Origin: Clostridium putrefaciens
GTDB lineage: Bacteria > Bacillota > Clostridia > Clostridiales > Clostridiaceae
Direction of reading: 5' to 3'
DNA length: 64,000 bases
Assembly (NCBI RefSeq): GCF_900461105.1
Contig: NZ_UFWZ01000001.1
Coordinates: 1,922,001-1,986,000, forward strand
Part shown: positions 28,379 to 37,225 of the stretch, piece by piece
How positions within the stretch are numbered: position 1 is the stretch's first letter
Layout: every line of letters begins with the position of its first letter
Made by a program: the position numbers and the translations under genes
Notes under the pieces: generated by a model
The model's database searches: none
Told to the model about the DNA's origin: nothing
Seen by the model: the letters and a program-made list of their open reading frames with translations, nothing else

Positions 28379-29356
28379 TTAATTCATAAATTGATTTATA
28401 TCCTCTAAATCTAATGAAGGTTGAAGCGCAAGATTTATACCATTAGAGATTACCCTAGATACTGAATCAACTATTATATCTACTTCTTTAGGAGTTACTA
28501 TTAGGTCACCTCCCTTTGAACTTAGTAGCTCTTCAATAAGTCTCCCCTTTTCATTTTTATCTATAGACTTTAACATATTATAAAACTCTCCACCTTTAGT
28601 AGCTTCTTTTATCATTTCATCTAATACGAGGTCTATACTATCATTAGCAATTGTTGCAGCATCAACTACGGTTGGAACTCCTATAGCTATAACTTTCACA
28701 CCTAAGGTTTCCACATTCAAAGCCTTTCTATGATTTTTAAGCCCTGATCCGGGAGAAATACCCGTGTCACTTATTTGAATAGTTCTATTAACCCTCTCTA
28801 ATCTCCTTGAAGCTAATGCGTCTACACAAATTATAAGATCTGGTTTTGTCTTGTCTACAACACCCTTAACAATTTCTACTGTTTCTATTCCTGTAAGCCC
28901 TAGTACCCCTGGAGATAAAGCACTAACCGGAGCTATATTTTCATCTATTTTATCTGGTATTAATTCTTTTAGATGCCTTGTAACCATAATTTTAGAAATA
29001 ACCCTTGGTCCTAATGCATCTGGCGTTACATTCCAATTACCAAGGCCTATAACTAGCGTGTTCTTATGCTTATCTTTATTAATAATTTTTGATAAGCTAT
29101 CAGCCATTACTTCACTAACCCTATTCATGGTTTCTCCATCATAATAAGTAAACTCCGGCATATCAATAGTTATATAATCTCCAATTGGCCTTCCCATGTC
29201 TTTTTCGCCTTCTTCATTAGTTATTGAAACTTTAGTGACTTTTATATCTTCATAAGGAATATCCTCTTTTACAATTACTCCCTCTGGGTCCTTATTATGA
29301 GCACTACTATACATTTCTCTTGCTTCTACCGCAAGATCTGTTCTTATTTCAAACAT
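28379..29356 (-). CDS. gpr: Germination protease GPR
   Basis: Protease that degrades small acid-soluble spore proteins at germination. 325 residues, slightly shorter than the Bacillus zymogen. Family landmarks include FEIRTDLAVEARE at the N-terminus (site of the removable propeptide), NTLVIGLGNWNVTPDALGPR, GIETVEIV, DALASRRLERVNRTIQISDTG and GIPSxG-like GSGLKNHRKALN. It is expected to be made in the forespore under sigma-F/G, but I did not identify a confident promoter in the gpr-rpsT gap. Transcribed divergently from rpsT. Confidence 0.96.
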   Translation of the reverse strand: MFEIRTDLAVEAREMYSSAHNKDPEGVIVKEDIPYEDIKVTKVSITNEEGEKDMGRPIGDYITIDMPEFTYYDGETMNRVSEVMADSLSKIINKDKHKNTLVIGLGNWNVTPDALGPRVISKIMVTRHLKELIPDKIDENIAPVSALSPGVLGLTGIETVEIVKGVVDKTKPDLIICVDALASRRLERVNRTIQISDTGISPGSGLKNHRKALNVETLGVKVIAIGVPTVVDAATIANDSIDLVLDEMIKEATKGGEFYNMLKSIDKNEKGRLIEELLSSKGGDLIVTPKEVDIIVDSVSRVISNGINLALQPSLDLEDINQFMN

Positions 29357-29423
29357 TAAATCACACTCCTAGTTATTTTTAAACCTATATAAATATTATT
29401 CTATTAATAAATGGGAATTATAC

Positions 29424-29452
29424 TTGAATTCTTAAAATTTTAATGCTATAAT
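29424..29452 (+). promoter_or_regulatory. Sigma-A promoter of rpsT
   Basis: TTGAAT (29424-29429), 17 bases, TATAAT (29447-29452). Transcription would start near 29459, leaving a leader of about 75 bases with a small GCAG/CTGC stem (29480-29499), a possible site for S20 autoregulation. Confidence 0.9.
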
Positions 29453-29533
29453 ATCACTTGTTAAATATGAAACTCGAAAGCAGATTTCCCCACGACTGCA
29501 GAGGCCATATTATGATAAAGGTGGTGAAAGTTA

Positions 29534-29800
29534 ATGGCAAATATAAAATCTTCAATTAAGAGAATAAAAACTACAGAAGTTAAAACTTTAAGAAATAAAA
29601 TGGTTAAATCTTCACTAAAGACAACTATAAAGAAGTTTGATGCTGCAGTTATAGAAAAAAATGTAGAACAAGCAACTTCAACATACAAAGAAGTAGTTAA
29701 AGCTTTAGACATGGCTGTTTCAAAGGGAGTAATACATAAAAATATGTCTTCCAGGAAAAAGTCAAGATTAGCATCAAGATTAAACAGTTTATTAGCATAG
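29534..29800 (+). CDS. rpsT: 30S ribosomal protein S20
   Basis: 88-residue basic, helical protein binding 16S rRNA. It opens [20 protein letters not shown] and ends [17 protein letters not shown], the typical S20 pattern. AAGGTGG lies about ten bases upstream of ATG. Single-gene transcription unit with its own promoter and a strong terminator, convergent with holA, the usual rpsT-holA neighbourhood. Confidence 0.98.
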   Translation: MANIKSSIKRIKTTEVKTLRNKMVKSSLKTTIKKFDAAVIEKNVEQATSTYKEVVKALDMAVSKGVIHKNMSSRKKSRLASRLNSLLA

Positions 29801-29806
29801 TAAGTA

Positions 29807-29835
29807 AACCGGTAGAAATACCGGTTATTTATTTT
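29807..29835 (+). terminator. Terminator of rpsT
   Basis: AACCGGTA (29807-29814), GAAA tetraloop, TACCGGTT (29819-29826), then ATTTATTTTC: a stable 8-bp GC-rich stem with a T-rich tail. Confidence 0.93.
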
Positions 29836-29870
29836 CTCTTATTTAGTTAATTTTTTTATTTTCTCTTCTG

Positions 29871-30887
29871 TCACATTACTGTATTTATTATTAGTAATTC
29901 TAATTCCGTCTTTTTATTTAAACTTACCGTTTTTAAATTTCTTTCACTATTTATACAAAGTTCCATGCACCTTTTTAGTTGTTTAAAACTAAACTTTTCA
30001 CTTTGATGCATCATCTTATCACATATATATATATTTAATTTAAGCTCACGAGATAAAATCTCTTTACTCTTTCCTTTTGACATACCAAGTTTTATGTTAA
30101 ATAAAATTTTAAATTGCCTTTCTATCATAGAAAGAATATAATTTTCTTTTTCTCCTCTAAAAATCAGTTCATTTAATATATTAGTAGCCTTCTCTGGTCT
30201 CTTTTGAGATAAAAAGTCCACCATATTAAATATATCCTTCTCACTCTTTTGAGAAAACAAATCCAAAATATCTTGTTTTATTATATTCCTTCCATCTGTG
30301 TAACTTATCAACTTATCAACTTCGTTATTTATTATCCTCATATTATTGTCTACATTATCAACAAAAAATCTAAGTTCAATCTTACCTATAGGCTTTCCCT
30401 TTTGAATAAATATATCCTCTACCTTTTTATATAACTTTTCTCCTTTAAGTTTGTCTACCTTTACAACTGCTATATCGCCTTTAATTCTATTAACCTCAGG
30501 TGTTATTTTATCCCTCTGTTCTTTAAACACATAATATAATATAAGAATACAATAATCAGGAAGTGTATCTATGTATTTAGATATCTTTTTAAAAGTTTGC
30601 TCCCCTTTTTTATCTTTCTCCCAACTTAAAAATTCTGCCCTATAAACTTCAACCACCTTCTTTTCAGACATAAAAGGTAATGTTTCTGTGGCATTTTCAA
30701 TAACTTCAAATCCTTCTTTTATACCGTCTATTCTTAATAGATTCAGCTCTAAAAAACTAGGATCTACTGTGTTTTTTATTATGATGGAGACTATGTCCTG
30801 AATAAGTGCTTCATCCTCGCCATAAAATATGTAACATTTTTTGAACCTTTTACTTTTTATATCTTTTTCTAAAGAAATAACATCCAT
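29871..30887 (-). CDS. holA: DNA polymerase III delta subunit HolA
   Basis: Clamp-loader subunit that opens the beta clamp. 338 residues: it opens MDVISLEKDIKSKRFKKCYI and FYGEDEALIQDIV, the delta-specific start, followed by a AAA-like fold lacking an ATP site (normal for delta) and an alpha-helical C-terminal collar domain (LSMIERQFKILFNIKL). The gene follows comEC by 43 bases and converges on rpsT, an arrangement conserved across Firmicutes. Confidence 0.94.
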   Translation of the reverse strand: MDVISLEKDIKSKRFKKCYIFYGEDEALIQDIVSIIIKNTVDPSFLELNLLRIDGIKEGFEVIENATETLPFMSEKKVVEVYRAEFLSWEKDKKGEQTFKKISKYIDTLPDYCILILYYVFKEQRDKITPEVNRIKGDIAVVKVDKLKGEKLYKKVEDIFIQKGKPIGKIELRFFVDNVDNNMRIINNEVDKLISYTDGRNIIKQDILDLFSQKSEKDIFNMVDFLSQKRPEKATNILNELIFRGEKENYILSMIERQFKILFNIKLGMSKGKSKEILSRELKLNIYICDKMMHQSEKFSFKQLKRCMELCINSERNLKTVSLNKKTELELLIINTVM

Positions 30888-30930
30888 ATAAAAATCTCTC
30901 CCTACTAAATATATACACCCTAAAATAATC

Positions 30931-32676
30931 TTATCTTAGGTTATATATATTAAAATCTGTAATTATAACACTATTTGTTTCATAAGTTCTACTAAACCCA
31001 ACTTGTTTTTTAGGTTTTAAAAGTATTATATCATAATTTTTATTACCTCTATAGTTCATAAATTTTAAAAAGTTATTCTCTTCTCTTTGTGATAAGGTTA
31101 TACTTACTTGTTTTTTGCCATTCCCAATATTGATTATTTCTACATCGGTGTTATTTTTATCTTTAATACTAAACTTTAGTGGATATGTTCCAATACGTTT
31201 TACTTCATCTATATTATATCCTTTAATCAAATCTTCCCCTACCTTATTGGAATTTGTTAAAAGCACATTTCTTTTTTTATAACTTATTATATAAGCCTCC
31301 TTTCCTAAAACATCTAGCACTTTGATCTCTGTATAAGGCTTATAGTATTCAAATATTATTAGGGTACATAAAAACAAAGGTAGATATATGTATTTCTTAT
31401 TACCCTTTTTAACTAACAAATAACATATATAAATCGCTATGACTATACAACCTTCTAAATAAGTTAAATAGCTTGTTTTTGGTGATATACTATGTAAAAT
31501 GTATATCCCACCATTTAAAATCTGCATTAAAATATCAACAAAGTATTTTATATATTTAATTAAAAATGTATTTAAAAGTATAGCTGCACTGTTCCCTAAT
31601 ATAATTAATAAAGTAAATATAGGTACTAAAAATAAGTTTCCTACTAAAAATCCTAGATTAAAACTTTCAAAGGCAAATATCATATATGGAAAGGTAAATA
31701 TCTGTGCGCTCATAGTTATGCTAATAGATTCTCTCAAAAACGAAGGTAACTTATATAATTTATTATTAATGACCTTTTGAAATAATACTATTCCTAAAGT
31801 AGCTAAGAACGATAAACAAAACCCTACATCCATTAGGTAGTATGGTTTTATACTAAGTAGTATTATGCCAGCTAAAGCTAAGGCAGAAACCCCATCATAA
31901 TTCCTATATAATTTAAAAGAAGCCTTAGACACAAATATCATAATAAATGCCCTCCAAGTTGAAGATTTGCCCCCTGTAAATACTCCATAAAAAAAGGTTA
32001 TAATTAAAGCTATATTTCCTCCTAAAATAGTAGAAACAAGTTTATACACTAAAGCTATATGGAATCCTGAAACACTTATTACATGAATTACTCCCAAAGA
32101 TTTCAATTTTTCTTTAGTTTCAATATCAATAGACGAATTATCTCCAAAACATAAATTACTTAATAAAACTCCATCATCCACTCCAAATATAGATTGAAAC
32201 TCTTCATCTAAAAAAGATCTATATCCTATTATTTTTGAATATAAATCTTCTTTTCTTTCTATTTCATACTTCAATGAAAATTGACCAATTATGCCTTTAT
32301 CATATTGTATATCTTCTTTAAAATTCCCTTTAGCATATATTACATCTCCTATATTCCCTCCTTTTAAATCTTTTATATAAACCCTTTTATCATTTATGTT
32401 TCCTATAGTTTTATATCCCTTTTTATTGCATATCCTTATTTTCACCACATTATTATCCTTTGGTAAGTTAACGTTAAAGTAACTGTAGGTATTATAAAAA
32501 GAAAATATGACTATAATTATATTTATAAAAACCTCTTTGTAACTTATACCCTTAACAAGTATTAAAATAAAAAGTAGCACAAATGAAAAAGCTAAAAGAG
32601 CACTAAAAGAATAAAGTATAAAAATTATAATTCCTAAAATAAAAGATACAAAAAAATAGATTAATGGTTTATTCAA
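30931..32676 (-). CDS. comEC: ComEC/Rec2-family DNA uptake channel lacking the metallo-beta-lactamase domain
   Basis: 581 residues. N-terminal membrane helices are followed by an OB-like DUF4131 segment (about 60-150) and the polytopic competence domain starting at GVIHVISVSGFHIALVYKL (about residue 200) with GVFTGGKSSTWRAFIMIFVSK. Bacillus ComEC is about 776 residues and ends with a metallo-beta-lactamase-like domain. Here the last ~130 residues (from IKVLDVLGKEAYIISYK) resemble only its opening strands, and no HxHxDH metal motif is present. The channel role in uptake of single-stranded DNA is inferred from the family. Gene order ATPase-like/comEC/holA suggests co-transcription. Confidence 0.88.
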   Translation of the reverse strand: MNKPLIYFFVSFILGIIIFILYSFSALLAFSFVLLFILILVKGISYKEVFINIIIVIFSFYNTYSYFNVNLPKDNNVVKIRICNKKGYKTIGNINDKRVYIKDLKGGNIGDVIYAKGNFKEDIQYDKGIIGQFSLKYEIERKEDLYSKIIGYRSFLDEEFQSIFGVDDGVLLSNLCFGDNSSIDIETKEKLKSLGVIHVISVSGFHIALVYKLVSTILGGNIALIITFFYGVFTGGKSSTWRAFIMIFVSKASFKLYRNYDGVSALALAGIILLSIKPYYLMDVGFCLSFLATLGIVLFQKVINNKLYKLPSFLRESISITMSAQIFTFPYMIFAFESFNLGFLVGNLFLVPIFTLLIILGNSAAILLNTFLIKYIKYFVDILMQILNGGIYILHSISPKTSYLTYLEGCIVIAIYICYLLVKKGNKKYIYLPLFLCTLIIFEYYKPYTEIKVLDVLGKEAYIISYKKRNVLLTNSNKVGEDLIKGYNIDEVKRIGTYPLKFSIKDKNNTDVEIINIGNGKKQVSITLSQREENNFLKFMNYRGNKNYDIILLKPKKQVGFSRTYETNSVIITDFNIYNLR

Positions 32677-32753
32677 AATAACACTCCTTAAAGTTAGTTA
32701 TCTTGAATTTTAACCATTAATCTTTAAATTAAACCTTATATCAAATATTATAA

Positions 32754-35291
32754 TTATATCTTTTGCCTTGTAAAAAGGTAACAACCAGCAGAAAACACCA
32801 AAAATGATATTATGTCGTTAATTTGCATATAATACTCAAAATAATTCGTAGATATAAATACTATTAAAAATAATCCTATAACTTGTACTAAGAAAAGTAT
32901 TCTAGTAATTAACTTATTTAAGCTATATTTAGATCCTCCATTAAAAGATTTTATTATAAAATAACTTGTAGCAATTAAATATATCTGTTGTTTTAAAGCT
33001 TCATTAAAGAACATTAAGTTTATCTCATATATACCATATATGAGTACAGCCATAAATGTAGCTTTAAGTATGGACTTTGGAAATCTTATATATATATCAT
33101 TTAATTTATTAGATTCATTTTTTTCATTACAACTTATTAATATATTTAGTGTTCCAATGGGAATTATAAATGTACCTATAATAATTAATGCATATTTATT
33201 TATATTGTAACCTTCTCTACCTAGACTTTGTAAAAACAATAAAAATATTAAAACTAATGAAGATGTTAAAAAGTAGTTTAATGATCTTTTAATTTGAATA
33301 AGCAACTTAGGACTTAAATTTATTAACTTATTTAAATTGCCAATGCAATCGTTATTTATATATACATCTGAAAGATTTTTAACTACTTCACTGCTCTCTC
33401 CTACAGATATAGAAACACTTGCCTTACTCATAGCAGGTAGTTCCGTCATATTTTCGCCAGCGCATAAGACCTTTAAAGCTCCTTCATTCCACTTTTCTAC
33501 AATAGCAACCTTATCTTCTGAACTTATTTTTGAAAATATCTTAATTTTGTTTATGTTTCTATCTATCTCACGTTTCTCCATATACCTCATTTCAACACCT
33601 GACCAAATCTCCTCGATAGACTTTATTATTTTAATATCTTTTCCCCAACTATAAGCTGTTAGTTTATTATCTTCTGTAGCTATAGCTACTCTTATTCCTC
33701 TTTTTTTGAGATTTAATATATCGTCATCTATATTTTCTTTTAAGGTACTTTTAAACCCGGCTATTCCAAGTAATACTAAGTTACTTTCAACATTTTCTAA
33801 TATACTAGGTTCATAATTAAAATTTCTATAGGCAAAGCCTATAGTTTTTAATCCTTTTGAAGATATTGATATATCAGCATCTTTTATTTCACTTATATCT
33901 TCTTCTGTAATCTCCTTTTCTACACCATTTTTCATTATATGAGTGCATCTTTCTAGAAGTGCTTCTACAGATCCTTTTGTATTTGCTCTAAAATTATTAT
34001 CTATTTTATTTAAAGTTGTTTGAATCCTTTTATCACTATCATAAGGTATTTCAAATATTCTTATATGCTCATTTGATAATATATCTCTACTTACAGAATA
34101 AGCCTTTGCATATTTTATCAATGCTTGATCTATTGTCGTACCCTTCACGCTATCCTTCGAAATCTTAGAAAAACTATTATTACATAAAAGAGCTATGTTT
34201 AAAAATCTACTAAAATGTATAGTATTTATATTCTTTTCTTCTGTTATGTTATACATAGCTCCATCTGTATATATATTGGTAAGATTAACATCATCTTCAC
34301 TTATGGAACCTACCTTATTTAAAAATATCATATCTATATCTTTAATAAGATGGAATATAGATATGCTCTTTATTTTTATCCCTCTTTTATTCCAATAATC
34401 CTTAATCCATACCGAATATATGTTAAAAATCAACAAAAAGCCAGTTGGACAAAAACATAAGATTAAGTAATAATACATATAGATGTTAAATTCCTTCTTT
34501 AAATATAAATTAAAAATGGATATTGCTATTATTAACCCTATAAATATTACAGATATCGAATTTATGATCATATTTACCTTATTATCAAGAATATCTTTTT
34601 TCTTTCTATCATAGTCTAATACCTTTACAGTTTTTCCTATCTCTGTTTGCTCTCCTATAGCTATAACAACACCAATACCTCTGCCCTTAACTATTTTTGA
34701 CCCCTTGAATACTATATTTTTCATATCTGCTAATTGTATATCTTTTTCTTCTATTTTAGTTTCATACTTTTCTGCATTGTAGAATTCTCCCGTAACCAAT
34801 GTCTCCTTTACCTCTAAATCCTCACTTTCTATTAGCCTAAGATCAGAGGGTGCTGTAGAGCCCTTATCTAATATAACTATATCACCAACCACGAGTTCTT
34901 TACAATTTACGTTTACTATAATTGCGTCTCTTAAAACTGTACAGATAGTTTCATTTAAACTTTGTAAATCTCTTAAAGACTTTTCATTTTTATAACTTAT
35001 CTTAATATTAAATATAAATGTAAAAATCAAAAGAAGAAGTCCAATAATTGATATTAAAAATTCTCCAAAATATATGCTCACAAAAATTGAAATTAAAGCA
35101 TACAGTACCCACACATTTAATAATTCCCTCATCGTTAAATTTATAAGGGATAACGGTTTTTTCATTTCTAGAACATTACTCCCAAAGGTCTCCCTTCTTT
35201 TTATTACTTCTGATTTTGAAAGTCCCACATATTTATCTGTTTCCAACTTTTCTACTGCAAGATTCCATGTCATATTATAAAACTTATTCAT
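32754..35291 (-). CDS. Degenerate P-type ATPase homologue (predicted catalytically dead)
   Basis: 845 residues, full length for a type II cation P-type ATPase, with the N-terminal Cation_ATPase_N region, E1-E2 domain, large cytoplasmic loop and C-terminal helices. The defining residues are missing: the phosphorylation motif DKTGTLT reads NKVGSIS with Asn325 for Asp; TGES reads TGEF (167-170); the ion-binding PEGLP of helix M4 reads PTGFL (282-286); the hinge TGDGVND reads AGENMTE (611-617). Remnants such as KGSVE and VVGDIVILD show the ancestry. The frame is uninterrupted. It sits between the sigF terminator and comEC. Transport is unlikely; a scaffold or regulatory role is conceivable but unproven. 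Confidence 0.85.
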   Translation of the reverse strand: MNKFYNMTWNLAVEKLETDKYVGLSKSEVIKRRETFGSNVLEMKKPLSLINLTMRELLNVWVLYALISIFVSIYFGEFLISIIGLLLLIFTFIFNIKISYKNEKSLRDLQSLNETICTVLRDAIIVNVNCKELVVGDIVILDKGSTAPSDLRLIESEDLEVKETLVTGEFYNAEKYETKIEEKDIQLADMKNIVFKGSKIVKGRGIGVVIAIGEQTEIGKTVKVLDYDRKKKDILDNKVNMIINSISVIFIGLIIAISIFNLYLKKEFNIYMYYYLILCFCPTGFLLIFNIYSVWIKDYWNKRGIKIKSISIFHLIKDIDMIFLNKVGSISEDDVNLTNIYTDGAMYNITEEKNINTIHFSRFLNIALLCNNSFSKISKDSVKGTTIDQALIKYAKAYSVSRDILSNEHIRIFEIPYDSDKRIQTTLNKIDNNFRANTKGSVEALLERCTHIMKNGVEKEITEEDISEIKDADISISSKGLKTIGFAYRNFNYEPSILENVESNLVLLGIAGFKSTLKENIDDDILNLKKRGIRVAIATEDNKLTAYSWGKDIKIIKSIEEIWSGVEMRYMEKREIDRNINKIKIFSKISSEDKVAIVEKWNEGALKVLCAGENMTELPAMSKASVSISVGESSEVVKNLSDVYINNDCIGNLNKLINLSPKLLIQIKRSLNYFLTSSLVLIFLLFLQSLGREGYNINKYALIIIGTFIIPIGTLNILISCNEKNESNKLNDIYIRFPKSILKATFMAVLIYGIYEINLMFFNEALKQQIYLIATSYFIIKSFNGGSKYSLNKLITRILFLVQVIGLFLIVFISTNYFEYYMQINDIISFLVFSAGCYLFTRQKI

Positions 35292-35389
35292 ATAATCACC
35301 TAAACCCCATCATCTTTTATGTATTAACTTTAATTATATAAAAAACTTCATTAAAAAGCTACTTAATTTACTCTTTAGTTTTATAATTA

Positions 35390-35440
35390 AACAATAAAGT
35401 GAAAGTAATTAATCTTTTTAAGATTAATTACTTTCACTTT
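35390..35440 (-). terminator. Terminator of the spoIIA-sigF operon
   Basis: A 21-bp near-perfect stem (35396-35416 with 35420-35440), loop of three bases, directly after the sigF stop, followed on the minus strand by ATTGTTT. It insulates the sporulation operon from the downstream ATPase-like gene. Confidence 0.88.
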
Positions 35441-35455
35441 AAATCAAAATTTTTG

Positions 35456-36214
35456 CTATTCCTTTTCTAAGGTTTTTCTCATAGCTTTTAAAACCTTTTT
35501 TTCAATCCTAGAAACTTGTACTTGACTTATTCCTAGCATTTTAGCTACTTCTACTTGGGTATTATCTTTAAAGTACCTAAGCATTATTATCTGCCTTGAC
35601 TTAGCATCTAAATCTCCTAAAGCTTCTTTAAGTGACAGTCTATCTATTAAAGAATCATCTTCTTCATATCTTTCACTAAGCTTATCTATCAAAAGTACTG
35701 GTGCACCATCATCTTGGTGTATAGTGTCATAAAGATAATGTATGCTACTCGCAGATTCCATAGCATATACGATTTCTTCTTTATCCACTCCTGAAAATTT
35801 TGAAAGTTCATCTAAAGTAGGCTCTCTATCTAGTTCTTTGCTTAAAGCCTCTTTATCATAATGTAATTTTCTCGCTATACTCTTAACACTCCTACTAACT
35901 TTTATTATTCCATCATCTCTTATAAATCTTTTTATTTCTCCTATTATCATAGGTACCGCATAGGTAGAGAACTTTACATTGTAACTTGCATCAAAATTTT
36001 TTATTGCCTTTATAAGTCCCATAGATCCTATTTGAAATATATCTTCGTACTCATATCCTCTATTCATAAACTTTTTAGTAATAGATGAAACTAGTGGTAT
36101 ATTTATTTCTATAAGCTTATCCATTGCAAGTTTATTACCCGTTTTCGACAAAACTATAAGTTCTAAATTATCTTCATAACTATACTCTTCTTTCTTTAAT
36201 ATTTCCTCATCCAT
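35456..36214 (-). CDS. sigF: RNA polymerase sigma-F factor
   Basis: First forespore-specific sigma factor. 252 residues: region 2 (YEDIFQIGSMGLIKAIKNFD, KFSTYAVPMIIGEIKRFIRD), region 3 (VSRSVKSIARKLHYDKEALS, REPTLDELSKFSGV) and region 4 helix-turn-helix (NTQVEVAKMLGISQVQVSRI) are all present. It follows spoIIAB by eight bases and is the third gene of the spoIIA operon. Activity is held off by SpoIIAB until SpoIIAA is dephosphorylated after asymmetric division. Confidence 0.97.
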   Translation of the reverse strand: MDEEILKKEEYSYEDNLELIVLSKTGNKLAMDKLIEINIPLVSSITKKFMNRGYEYEDIFQIGSMGLIKAIKNFDASYNVKFSTYAVPMIIGEIKRFIRDDGIIKVSRSVKSIARKLHYDKEALSKELDREPTLDELSKFSGVDKEEIVYAMESASSIHYLYDTIHQDDGAPVLLIDKLSERYEEDDSLIDRLSLKEALGDLDAKSRQIIMLRYFKDNTQVEVAKMLGISQVQVSRIEKKVLKAMRKTLEKE

Positions 36215-36222
36215 ATTTTCAC

Positions 36223-36651
36223 CTATTCCAAAGGTCTAAATTTCTTTTTCATTATTACCTTAGTACCTTCTCCTTCTTTACTTAAAACCTTTAGTTCGTC
36301 CATAAAGGTCTCCATAACCGTAAATCCCATACCAGACCTTTCTAGGTCAGGTCTTGATGTGTATAAAGGCTCCATTGCCTTTTCTATATCAGTTATACCA
36401 ATACCATTGTCTTTTACAATGATGGTTACTTCAGAGTTTTCTATATAAGTTTCTATAAAAACTATGCCTTTTTTATTTTGGTATCCATGTATTATAGAAT
36501 TTGTTACAGCTTCAGATACAGCTGTTTTAATATCTGCAATTTCTTCTAGGGTAGGGTCTAGTTGGGCTACAAAGGATGCTACAGCAACCCTTGCAAAACT
36601 TTCATTTTGAGATTTGCTCATAAATTCTATTTTCATAATATTATCTACCAT
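36223..36651 (-). CDS. spoIIAB: Anti-sigma-F factor SpoIIAB
   Basis: 142-residue GHKL-type serine kinase and anti-sigma factor. N box: [13 protein letters not shown] (near 48-60); G1 box: [16 protein letters not shown]2 box: [15 protein letters not shown]. It binds sigma-F and phosphorylates SpoIIAA with ATP. ATG at 36651 has GGAGG eight bases upstream. Second gene of the operon. Confidence 0.97.
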   Translation of the reverse strand: MVDNIMKIEFMSKSQNESFARVAVASFVAQLDPTLEEIADIKTAVSEAVTNSIIHGYQNKKGIVFIETYIENSEVTIIVKDNGIGITDIEKAMEPLYTSRPDLERSGMGFTVMETFMDELKVLSKEGEGTKVIMKKKFRPLE

Positions 36652-36673
36652 CTTTTATTCCTCCATTGAATAT

Positions 36674-37000
36674 CTATAAGGCTTCTTCTAGGGTGTTATA
36701 GCTTTTTATTATCTTAAACATACCTGATAATTCAAATACCTTTTTTACCCTGTCCTTTACTTCTACTACACAAATCTCGCCATTTTTCCCCAAAAGCTTT
36801 TTATACCTACCTATAACCACCCCTATACCTGAACTATCCATAAATGTTACCCCAGAAAAATTCATTACAAGTTTCTTTATTTTATCCCTATCTAACCTAT
36901 CATCGATCTTTGCCCTTACCTCTTCTGCGCTATGATGATCTAATTCTCCTGTTAATAAGACTATTAATTTATCATCTTTTTTATCAAATTTAAGATACAT
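36674..37000 (-). CDS. spoIIAA: Anti-anti-sigma factor SpoIIAA
   Basis: 108-residue STAS-domain protein. LLTGELDHHSAEEVR is the N-terminal strand-helix and NFSGVTFMDSSGIGVVIGRY contains the serine that SpoIIAB phosphorylates. Unphosphorylated SpoIIAA releases sigma-F. ATG at 37000 is chosen over GTG at 37006, because AGGAG lies seven bases before it. First gene of the operon, preceded by a sigma-H promoter and a four-codon ORF with a very strong ribosome site. Confidence 0.96.
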   Translation of the reverse strand: MYLKFDKKDDKLIVLLTGELDHHSAEEVRAKIDDRLDRDKIKKLVMNFSGVTFMDSSGIGVVIGRYKKLLGKNGEICVVEVKDRVKKVFELSGMFKIIKSYNTLEEAL

Positions 37001-37015
37001 AATCACACTCCTAAT

Positions 37016-37030
37016 TTATTTTAAGAGCAT
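37016..37030 (-). other. Four-codon minigene in the spoIIA leader
   Basis: ATG CTC TTA AAA TAA, encoding Met-Leu-Leu-Lys, preceded by AGGAGGTGA, almost full complementarity to the 16S rRNA 3' end. It ends 16 bases before the spoIIAA start. It may be a leader peptide, a ribosome standby site, or simply a relic ribosome site that happens to precede an ATG. Confidence 0.4.
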
Positions 37031-37063
37031 TTCACCTCCTATAAAGTAATCACCTAAATGACT

Positions 37064-37092
37064 ATATTCTATAGCGTTCATTATTTTCCTTC
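37064..37092 (-). promoter_or_regulatory. Sigma-H promoter of the spoIIA operon
   Basis: On the minus strand GAAGGAAAA (37092-37084), 11 bases, ATAGAATAT (37072-37064). This fits the Spo0H consensus RnAGGAwww-N11/12-RnnGAATww at every constrained position. Sigma-H control of spoIIA is established in Bacillus; Spo0A boxes were not clearly identified. Confidence 0.9.
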
Positions 37093-37172
37093 TTTTTCAA
37101 CTAAATTCCATTTATTTATTTTATTATAGTTCAAAAACCACTACATATATCTATTAATTGAATGTTAAATGC

Positions 37173-37212
37173 AAAAAAAGAAGTAGAAATTAAATTTCTA
37201 CTTCTTTTTTTT
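37173..37212. terminator. Terminator after deoC (bidirectional form)
   Basis: GAAGTAGAAATT and AATTTCTACTTC form a 12-bp stem at 37180-37204, flanked by seven A on one side and a long T-run on the other, so the stem extends in AT pairs and can terminate in both directions. It lies between the deoC stop and the spoIIA promoter. Confidence 0.9.
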
Positions 37213-37225
37213 GTGCTTTAATATT

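Noticed and set aside
32754-35291. The degenerate ATPase as a pseudogene
   Set aside because: The frame is complete over 845 codons with a normal start and membrane segments; random decay would be expected to leave stops.
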